This document shows positions 1 through 9,300 of a stretch of DNA of 52,822 bases, in pieces; positions within the stretch are counted from its first letter, which is position 1; each line of letters starts with the position of its first letter. The translations under genes and the position numbers were made by a program. This DNA is from CAYMPW01 sp964392725 (GTDB lineage: Archaea; Thermoplasmatota; Thermoplasmata; Methanomassiliicoccales; Methanomethylophilaceae), in assembly GCA_964392725.1 (NCBI GenBank), contig CAYMPW010000010.1, positions 1 to 52,822 on the forward strand. The letters run 5' to 3'. Below the pieces are notes generated by a model. It was not told where the DNA came from and ran no database searches. It saw nothing but the letters and a program-made list of their open reading frames with translations.

Positions 1-1913
1 TCAATCCAAATTATAGAAAAGTTTCAAAACACAATTTTAGAAATAATGTAATTAACAACCATGAAGATTTGATTATAAATCGTAGTTTATCTGCAGACGA
101 AATAGGCGGTTTAATTATTCTGATAGGTCCAAATAATTCCGGAAAATCCAATGTTTTAGCAGCATTGAAGTCTTTATACACAAACATTGATCATATAAGA
201 GACACCTCTGATTTTGGCTATGGTGTGGATTTTATGCCCTCTGTGGCTGTTATTAATGGGAACAAAGGTCAAACTCAAAAGATTCCATCATATAACATAA
301 TGCCAACCGAAATAACCGAGTCCATTTATTCGTTACATGCTATATTTAAGTCGGCACTTTCGAAATTAAACGAACAAGAGTCTCAAATTTTTCGTGGAGA
401 TGAATTAGAGGATTTTTGTAATTTCAACTTTAAATACGATTTCTTTGCCCATCTTATTGAACCCAATATTAGAACTATTATCAGAGAAAATTTATATGAT
501 AAATTTTTCGTAATCATGTATACTTTTATCAATCATATTATTAACATCTCAACTGCCGATTATGGGGGCTATATCAAACCACGTATTAATTATAAGGACT
601 TGTTCGACCAAGGGAACATAACCCTGAATACAGATAAAAACGTTGCAGAAGAAGTAAATTTTATAGCAACGGATGGAAATCTATTTTACACAGAATTTGG
701 TTTTTCTCAAGTACCAAAAGTCATATCATACAATCCGAACAAAACATCCCCTGAGATGTTAACCTGCACTCCGCAAAATATCAATGGATTATGCAGAATC
801 GTATTGGAAATAGTGGGTGTGGATTTCGCAGAGGTGAATGCAAAATATCAAAGGTTCAGAGAGAGAAAAAACTGGAGTGTATTGGAGAAGTTTTCAGACG
901 ATGTTAATAAAAAAATAGATGTGCAGATAACAGATTTATTCAATAAATTATATTATTGTGACGATACAAAATACTCTTTTAAGATGAGATTTTCGGACGA
1001 TAGAATTTATTTCTATATGATGCGCGGAGATATTCCATTAGATTTAGACCGGCAATCAGATGGGTTCAGATGGTTTTTTGATTTCTTCTTTAATTTTATA
1101 AGAGGTAATGATATTTCGAGGGGAGACATAGTATTGATGGATGAACCAGCAACAAATCTTCATGTTTCCGGACAAGTAGAATTAAGAAAATTCATACAAG
1201 AATTTGCAAAAGCCAACGGGTATACATTTGTCATATCTACGCACTCTCCATTCTTAATCGATTGTGACTATTTGGATGAGGTAAGAGTGGTATATAAAAA
1301 CGAAATGGGATATGCACGCATTGCCAATAATTTCTCTGTAATCGGAGATATGTATGAAGGAGAGGAGACCTTTGATAAATCTGTAGATCGGATGGAGCCC
1401 ATTTTAAAAAGTCTCACAATAGGTCGTCATATCATCATGGATCCAAGGCATCGTGTTGTTTTTGTTGAAGGGATGACGGATTACAACTATCTCACCGCAT
1501 TCAAGATAATGTTCGGTATCGAGGGATTGTACTTTATGCCCATAAACGATATAAAAAACAAAGATCTTGCGAACAATCTGAAGAACATAGATGCCAATCC
1601 ATTCTTACTTGTCGATGGAGATCTAGAATGTGAAATTACAATGGAAAATTGTGGCGATTCTATAACAGTAAAATCAATTGGTGATGTTGAAGGATTGTGT
1701 GTAATTTCATCAGATAAAATCGAAATAGAGGATTTATTCACAAAAGAAGATCTTGAACTAATAGGAATTGAAGGCAAGGATGTGAACAGATCTACAATAT
1801 TCAAAAATTTCATTGAAAAATATTGGAACGATCTTTCAGATATAACGAAAGATAATTTCAAGAAGGTTTTAAATGAGTGTTTGATGGAATTTAATTTTAA
1901 GACAATCGATTGA
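1..1913 (+). CDS. OLD-family ATPase/TOPRIM nuclease, 5' end outside window
   Basis: The reading frame is open back to the first bases of the window, so the true start lies upstream; the TTG at 69 is only an internal codon. The N-terminal ABC-type ATPase shows Walker A (GPNNSGKSN) and, far downstream, Walker B in VLMDEPATNLH followed by the STHSPFLID switch region. After the ATPase comes a TOPRIM-like segment with FVEGMTDYNYL and LLVDGDLE, giving the acidic residues expected for metal-dependent nicking. This ATPase plus TOPRIM order is that of OLD (overcoming lysogenization defect) nucleases, used in anti-phage defence alone or with a UvrD-like partner (Gabija). No partner follows downstream, and upstream is not visible. 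A strong hairpin terminator at 2064-2092 and a tRNA gene follow. Confidence 0.85.
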   Translation, partial: NPNYRKVSKHNFRNNVINNHEDLIINRSLSADEIGGLIILIGPNNSGKSNVLAALKSLYTNIDHIRDTSDFGYGVDFMPSVAVINGNKGQTQKIPSYNIMPTEITESIYSLHAIFKSALSKLNEQESQIFRGDELEDFCNFNFKYDFFAHLIEPNIRTIIRENLYDKFFVIMYTFINHIINISTADYGGYIKPRINYKDLFDQGNITLNTDKNVAEEVNFIATDGNLFYTEFGFSQVPKVISYNPNKTSPEMLTCTPQNINGLCRIVLEIVGVDFAEVNAKYQRFRERKNWSVLEKFSDDVNKKIDVQITDLFNKLYYCDDTKYSFKMRFSDDRIYFYMMRGDIPLDLDRQSDGFRWFFDFFFNFIRGNDISRGDIVLMDEPATNLHVSGQVELRKFIQEFAKANGYTFVISTHSPFLIDCDYLDEVRVVYKNEMGYARIANNFSVIGDMYEGEETFDKSVDRMEPILKSLTIGRHIIMDPRHRVVFVEGMTDYNYLTAFKIMFGIEGLYFMPINDIKNKDLANNLKNIDANPFLLVDGDLECEITMENCGDSITVKSIGDVEGLCVISSDKIEIEDLFTKEDLELIGIEGKDVNRSTIFKNFIEKYWNDLSDITKDNFKKVLNECLMEFNFKTID

Positions 1914-2063
1914 AACTCTGTTACTGTTAGCAAAATATAACGTGAGAATAAATGGATGTTGGGCAACAATTATCGGAAAGATAACAAAATAAAAACAGTT
2001 ATGTTATTTTATTTGTGTCAATATTCATTTTCGATGGGCTGGCATCAACATAAGCATACCAAA

Positions 2064-2092
2064 ACCCGAGTTTGACTTATTCAAACTCGGGT
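2064..2092 (+). terminator. Hairpin terminator after the OLD gene
   Basis: A perfect 12-bp stem (ACCCGAGTTTGA and its complement TCAAACTCGGGT) with a 5-nt loop CTTAT lies between the OLD gene and tRNA-Ala. It is flanked by A-rich sequence on both sides, so it could stop transcription in either direction. Confidence 0.6.
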
Positions 2093-2143
2093 AAAATATA
2101 CAAACGTTTAATAACGAAAAGTATATCTCAGAATTATACAACT

Positions 2144-2219
2144 GGGCAGGTAGATCAGTTGGAAGATCGCTACATTGGCATTGTAGAGGCCGCGAGTTCG
2201 AATCTCGCCCTGTCCACCA
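2144..2219 (+). tRNA. tRNA-Ala (anticodon GGC), CCA encoded
   Basis: A full cloverleaf can be drawn: acceptor GGGCAGG pairs with CCTGTCC, D stem GATC/GATC, anticodon stem CTACA/TGTAG around loop TTGGCAT (anticodon GGC at 2177-2179), and T stem GCGAG/CTCGC with loop TTCGAAT. The third acceptor pair is G-U, the identity element of alanine tRNA. The discriminator is A2216 and the 3' CCA is encoded in the DNA. No intron is visible. It sits between two defence-like genes, so it could be an integration target, although I did not find a copy of its 3' end elsewhere. Confidence 0.95.
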
Positions 2220-2410
2220 TTATATTTTAAAATTTTTGGTTCAGCGTTAGCTAACCATGTCAATTTTTGAGATCGAATTCCACTTATTTTTGAAAAATCT
2301 GTGCAGAATCTGACTTCCATGTCAAGTTTTCAATTACTTTTATTCTACGTTGGGATGTGATGGTTTTCAGATCACAGCATCGATTAACAAGATCTTATAA
2401 AAACTCTAGA

Positions 2411-2420
2411 TATTTATATG
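2411..2420 (+). promoter_or_regulatory. TATA box upstream of the broken nuclease gene
   Basis: ATATTTATAT matches an archaeal TATA element and lies about 50 bp before the ATG at 2469. The rest of 2220-2468 holds no gene that I can support. Confidence 0.4.
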
Positions 2421-2468
2421 TTGTAATGAGTTTAACACCATAAAATCTGAAGACATTGGAATGATTAA

Positions 2469-2972
2469 ATGGGATTCATGGGACAAATTGAAAAAAAGCT
2501 GAGAGCTAAGAGTGGAGACACATATGCAATGGGCGATTTATTCGAAGAGTTTGTATTGACAATGTTTCCCGATGAATATTTTTCGATCGTGTTTAAAACA
2601 CCTCACAAAGATGAATTATCCGGACGGGGTACCGAAATGTGCGGGTATCCCGACTATTATTTAAGGGATAGAAAAACAGGAGTGGCATTTTGAGTGGAAT
2701 GTAAATTCCGCAGTAACGTGAATTATGACGGTTCTTTGAAATGGTGTGAGTATTATCAACTCAGAAGATACATGGAGTTGTTGGAGAGAGGGGATAAAGT
2801 TTTCATTATGATTGGGTTGGGTGGCGAGCCCGAACATCAGGACAACATTTTCTGTATTGATTTGGAAACCAAACCATACAACGTATTGTACAGATCTTCA
2901 TACATGAAATATCATCTTCAACGTTTTGAATTTCAATCTTTGGGAGAGTTGATTGGTTTGGTTGAATCATGA
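2469..2972 (+). pseudogene. PD-(D/E)XK nuclease-like gene split by in-frame TGA
   Basis: Two frames of 74 and 92 codons lie in the same phase with only one TGA (2691-2693) between them. The upstream half carries GYPDYYLRDRKTGVAF and the downstream half begins VECKFRSN. Joined, they give the P-D ... E-x-K pattern of a restriction-endonuclease-like catalytic core, with the stop exactly between the two active-site halves. A single TGG-to-TGA change (Trp) would explain it. The downstream half could in principle restart at GTG 2694, but no ribosome binding site precedes it and it would lack the first catalytic Asp. The intact product would be about 167 residues. I call it a nonsense-mutated gene; stop readthrough is the alternative. 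Confidence 0.7.
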
Positions 2973-3386
2973 ATATTCATGGAAAATTGAGCGTGTTTTT
3001 CCAGAATAAAAGTTTTATTTTTGAGGATTTGAGATAAAGAATCAATCAAAGTTCCGAGTTAAATGAACAAAAGCGGTAAGAAAAAATTTTGTTAGCCAGA
3101 CATTTCTTTAAACGATTTTTTTCTGAAAAATAACATAACTCTGTTTATATATGTAAGTTGTCAATTTATGCTAATCTTAGAGTTTAAACCTATCAAATTG
3201 GGTTTTTACCGTGAAAGAATGAAAGTGATCATCTTGAAGGAAAAGATGTGATTCAATCCGTTGGAAGATTTGAGATATAATTTTTCGAAGGATCATACGA
3301 AGAAACATCTCCCTGAGCACACGATTGTTCGGAGAGCTTAACACATGTTCCCTCCCCCCTATGAATACTCGTAGGGGGGGGGGGAG
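2973..3386 (+). promoter_or_regulatory. Promoter and long leader of the adhesin operon
   Basis: This 414-bp gene-free stretch contains a TATA box (TTTATATAT, 3144-3152) about 240 bp before the adhesin start, implying a leader of roughly 210 nt. Near its 3' end a C6TA segment (3354-3361) can pair with TAG6 at the beginning of an 11-G run (3372-3384), with the loop TGAATACTCG. The G-rich arm runs into the GGAG that would serve as ribosome binding site. I see no other RNA gene or open frame in it. Confidence 0.5.
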
Positions 3387-6300
3387 ATGAGTATAATGAA
3401 AAAGAATATGAAATTTTTAATGGCTTTCGTGGCCGTGGCTTTAATGCTGGCGGTTGCGATTGTCGGAACAACATCAATTGCTTCAGAAGAGCAGGTTGAT
3501 GCGAATACAATTGAATGGAATGGATCCGGATCGTATTCTACGAAGAATGAAGATTCCCTGTCTGGCAATCTCACTATTCAGGATAATGGTGTTCTTACAT
3601 TAACCGAGGGAGTGACTCTTGATCTGAGTGGACACAAGATAATCAATAATGGAGTAATAAAAGTTGAAGATGAATCTGGTTTATTGATAGCTTTAGGACA
3701 AAACGGTAAAGTAGAGCTCGGAAAAGATATCGATAGAAATGGTGCGGAGAAGCTAAAACTTACTACAGAAATAGAACTCAATTTAAATGGACATGATATA
3801 ACCAATTCAAATGGAGTTTTTACAATTTATGGGGGTAGTTTGACAGTAATTGGAGACGGTACAATAAAGACTACAGCCCATTCATCTGGAGCATCTGCGA
3901 TAATGGTTGGTGGATGGTTAGGTGAAGGGGGTACAGATGTCGATGGGAAGTTGATTTTGGGTACTGGATCCGACAATCCAAAAATAATGAATGACAAAGG
4001 TTATGGAATTTTTGTCGCATATCAATCCGAAGTAACAGTAAATTCAGCAACGATAAAATCATGCAGTGGCGCCATCAGTGGGAATGGATCAGTCACAAAT
4101 GGGCAGGCCAAATATGGGGCAACGAGTTTAACCATTAATGGAGGCACATTTACCGCAACAGATGGTGCAGCGATATACCTTCCAAGTACTAACAATGTGA
4201 CGATTAATGGGGGTTCATTTGAAGGACTCACAGGTATAGAATCCAGAGCCTCATCTACTATCATTAAGAATTGTTCTATCAAAGCTACAGGTAATTTTAC
4301 AAATGAAGTGAATAAATCCAATGGAAGTACTGAGTGGGGTATCGGGATTGCGATAATTGATAACCCTAATTATAAAGCAACTACTGATATTGAATTCAAT
4401 ATCTCTGACGTCGAATTCGATGCGGGGAATAAGATCAATATTTATGTCGGTGACATGTGTGGTAAAACTAACACATCCGATGAAACGAAAATTCAATTTG
4501 ATGATACTAAACTAAATGAGGGTTATACTGCAAGTAAGAATATTACTGTGACCATTGATGACAACATTACGTTGGAGACAATTAAAGACAAGTCATCAGG
4601 ACGTTTTACCTTTGATTGCTGTACTGACTGTGTTGAATTCAAAAACTCATGTGTAATTAAAAGTGATAATGAAATGCATATAGTGGGGAAGGTTGTAATT
4701 CCAACTGGTATTGTAATAACCAAAGAAGGTAAAATTACAAACAACGGTGTAATTGAAGTTAACGATGTCGAGGGATTCAAATTCGCAGTAAGTGTTGGTG
4801 GAAACATCAAGATTGTGGAACAATTGGTAATCAATGAAGAGATATCAATTACTGAATCTGCCAATATAACTGCCGCAGTAGATAACGCATTTAAGATGGT
4901 TGACAACGGAAAGATAACAGTATCAGGAAACGGAACCGATGTAACGATTACAGGTACCAATGGACGTGTAATTGAAGCCGATGCAAAAAACACTCAGGCA
5001 GTAATTGAAGTGAAAGATGAAGCGACACTCAAATTCACTCAAGATAATGCAGCAAATACAGGTTCTTTAGTGTGGGCTAAGAACAAATCTGCTGGAATTA
5101 ACAATATGAGTTTAAGATTCATCGTCAACGGAGCAACTCTTAACTTTGAAAATACAGGAAGTGTTCAGGCATCTGCGATGCAGATTACGAACGGTAAGGT
5201 TAACTTTACGAACTATTACTCTATCGCAGCGGATCTCTATTTGGAAATGGATAACAGTTCACAGCTTAATGTTGAATCCAATAAGGCTACCGCCCTCGGT
5301 ATCAATTTGTTGAATGCAATTGTGGCTGGAACAGTTACAGTTGATAAATCCATATTCTTCTACGGTGGCGGCGCAGACGATGCAGGAACTTTCGCATTAG
5401 ATGGTGCAACTATTTCTGCTGCAAAGTTCGCTAAAGCATATGCAAATGGCGATGTTACTTTATCAGGTTCAAAAACCTTAAGCGGAGAATTTGTAAAAGG
5501 ATATTACAAGAGTGGGAAGATTGTGGACACAAAATCATCTAAATTTATAAACAAAGATGATTTGAACGCAAGGAATGGTTTGACCATAAACGCAGGAGTT
5601 GTACTCACATCTGAAGGTAATGTTAATGGAGGTACCATTAATCTTGCAGAGGGAGAGACAATAACGTTTGATACCGGTTCCGAATTTAATGGAACAATCA
5701 ATGCCGAGAATAATGTACTGAGCGGTAAATTCCAAGCATCCGCTGAGACTAAGATTACCGCAGGATCCTTATACATAAATGGTGGATTGAAAGCAATAAG
5801 TCCAGGTGACACAGTTACCGTCAAAGGAGATAATGTCACGATTTCCGGTAGTTTGGATAATGGTGTTAAGTTAGTAATTGAGAAGAATGCAGATAAGAAT
5901 TCAAATGTTATATTTGATGATTTCACATCTCCAGCGAATACCGTTGAAGGATTTGATAATGCAGATATGACTATGGTAGGTAATGTTACTATTGCTGATT
6001 TGCCATATACTATAACGAACAATAATGCACTGACCTATAATGGAAATCAGCAGGAGATGCTCGCAACCATTTCATTCGATTCGGATAAAATTGATAGTTG
6101 GAAAGTTACTGAAGAGGGTAAGAACAATCGTCAAGGCACCGATGCGGGAGAATATATCGTAACTTATGAGTATATCTTGAAAGGGAAAACTGAAAAAACA
6201 ATTCTTAAAGTAACCTGGGTAATATTACCACAGGAAATTACAGTAACTAATGGTGAGATTTCTAAGGTATATGATGGTAGTGAAACCGTAAACGGAGGAT

Positions 6301-9300
6301 ATACTGTATCAGAAGGAATTAATCTTAATGTATCATCTGCGAAGTACGATAATAAGAATGTTAATGAAAATAAAGATGTAATTTTGACATTTACATTCAC
6401 TAACGAATCAAAGATGTCTAATTACAAGTTTATGCTTGACGGAGTAGAACTTGCTCCTGTTGATAACACGATTATTTTAGATGGTAAGATAACACCATTG
6501 GAAATAACGTTTGAATCTGACCCTGTCGATACTAAAGAATACGATGGAACTACCAACTATAATTCAAGTAATTATTCAATAACAAATAGTATTGAAGCAC
6601 TGATGAAGGCAGATGGTGTAGTATTGTCTGCTGAATTCAGTGATGCTAATGTTGCAACATCATCAAAACAGATAGTATTCACCTTGAATGTAGATCCCGA
6701 TGCAGCCAATTATACTTTGCCTGCTAATGTGAATGCGACAATAACTGTAGCGACAATAACTGTCACTCCTAATGCAAATCAGAGTAAGGTGTATGGAACT
6801 GCAGATAAGGCATTCACATACGGGTATGCTGGAGTGCAGAATTCTGAAGTTCCCGGATTTAACGGAGCACTTTCCAGAGCTACGGGAGATTCTGTAGGAG
6901 ATTACAATATAACAATCGGTAATCTTGCATTAGTTGATAAAGAAGGATTTACAGCATCGAATTATGAGCTTGAGATAAATTCCACACCTGTTGCTTTCAA
7001 GATAACCAAAGCTAAGTTGGATACTCCAACCGGTATGGCGTGGAATGGTTTCACAGCCAGCTGGAGCACGGTAAGTCCTGTTAAAGAAGATACCGTGTCA
7101 TATCTCGTACAGCTCTACGATGATGAATCCAAAGTAGGTGAAGCACAATCCACAAACAAAACATCATTCGATTTTGAATCGATGATGAGCGAAACCGGAG
7201 CGTATACATTTACCGTTGTTGCAGTAACAAGTGATACAGAACATGCAAATATAAATGATAGTAGCGAATCAGACAAATCTGGAGTGCAGAAAGTCTGGAC
7301 CGTTACCTTTGATAGGAATGGTCATGGAACTGCACCTGTTGCACAATATGTGATAGATGGAACGAAGGCGACAGAACCTGGAGTAATGACTGAGACGGGA
7401 TATGCCTTTGACAAATGGAAGAATGGAAATGATGATTATTCATTCGAAGCTAATGTGACCGCAGACATAAATTTGAAAGCGGAATGGAAATTAAACAATC
7501 CAGTAATCAACACAGAACCAGTAGTAATAACAGCAAATTATGATGGAGACGATAGGACTCTTACTGTAAAGGCAGAAACAGACGGTGCCGGAGATCTTGA
7601 GTATCAGTGGTATAAAGGTAGTTCACCTATTAGTGGCGCAACCAATGCCACATACACTGTTAAGGATGTTGAAGACAGCGGTAGTTATCATGTTGTAATT
7701 ACAGCTACGGATGGCACACTTACAAGCAGTAAAACTAGTGGGACTGTAGCCGTCACGATATCTAAAGTGAGTTTGAAGGATCCAACCGGTATGGCATGGA
7801 ATGGTTTCACAGCCAGCTGGAGCACGGTAAGTCCTGTTAAAGAAGATACCGTGTCATATCTCGTACAGCTCTACGATGATGAATCCAAAGTAGGTGGAGC
7901 ACAATCCACAAGCGACACATCATTAGATTTTAGATCGATGATGAACGCAACCGGAGAGTATACATTTACCGTTGTTGCAGTAACCAGTGATACAGAACAT
8001 GCAAATATCAATGATAGTAGTGAATCAGCCAAATCTGGTGGACAGCAGGTTTATACAGTAACATTTGATGAGAATGGACACGGTGCAGAAACCAACAGTC
8101 AGTATATAATAAGCGGTGAGAATGTAACAATGCCTGCAGCATTAGTCGCAACCGGATATGAATTCAATGGATGGAAAGTTGGAGATACAGACACAATTCT
8201 CGTTGGAGGTGCCACTTGTGTTGTATCAAGCGATGTTACCATGACTGCGCAGTGGACTCTTGAAAAGCCCAGTGTTAGTATTAGTCCTAACGCAGTTAGC
8301 GGAGAATACGATGGAACTTCGAAACAGATAGTCGTCACACCAAGTCATGCTGCTAATGGAATAAAATATACATATTCATGGACTGGTGGAACAATTAGTC
8401 TTGGGAATGTAGATAGATTCAATGTGATGAATGTTGCAGATTCCGGAACATACACTGTGACCGTAACAGCTACTGACGGAAGATTGAGTAACACACAGAG
8501 TGAATCCATTACTGTCACGATATCTAAAGTGAACATTACAGTTAATGATATATCAGCTGTGGTCAATGGAGAGAACACATTCGAATTTGAAAACATCAAA
8601 GATGGAGTAACTCACGATGATATCGTAGAGAAATTAGGTTTGAAATTTACAACTGTGAATGGAGAAGCTAAAATCTATACAATAACATCGAGTGATGCCA
8701 CTGGCGATAATGCAAAAGTAGAATTGATCAACGGAACAAACGGAAATGCAAATAATTACACGATTGTAATATCCCCTGAAGCGAAGTTAACCATAACCAG
8801 TGATTGGACCATTACATTCGAAGAGTGGATTGGATTGAAATATTCAGAATCTCAGACAATAAATACAGAATCAGACAGCACAAAATCTGCTATGCTTCCG
8901 TTTGCGAAAGAAGAACAGATAAGTGTTGGTGGAAAGGATTATAATTTCATGGGATGGACTGATGTTAAACCTACTGCTGGTGTAGAAGGTGTTGTAAAAT
9001 ACCAACCTTTGACATACATAACTGTGTCTACAAATATGACGCTCTATGCAGTGTATAAGGAAGTTACAAGTCCGGAAACAGTTGATATTACATTCCAGCA
9101 ACAACTCGATGACGGAGAAGTTAAAGATATTGGAACAATGAATGTTCTGAAGAATTCCACCATATATCTCCAGGCAATGAGTATCGAAGGATACAAATTC
9201 GATGGATGGTTTGTTGGTGCAGAACCCGAAGGAAAGATAGGTAATTATGTTGTTGGAGACGAGAATGTAACGCTTATAGCCAAGTTCACCAAGATAAGTG

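Noticed and set aside
2691..2693. Selenocysteine at the TGA
   Set aside because: The position corresponds to a hydrophobic or aromatic residue before the E-x-K strand, not a redox site; no SECIS-like hairpin was noticed and selenocysteine is not known in this archaeal group.
2694..2972. Separate 92-codon gene starting with GTG directly after the TGA
   Set aside because: No ribosome binding site, first residues are the conserved E-x-K strand of a nuclease, and the preceding half has the complementary motif in the same frame; a broken single gene is simpler.
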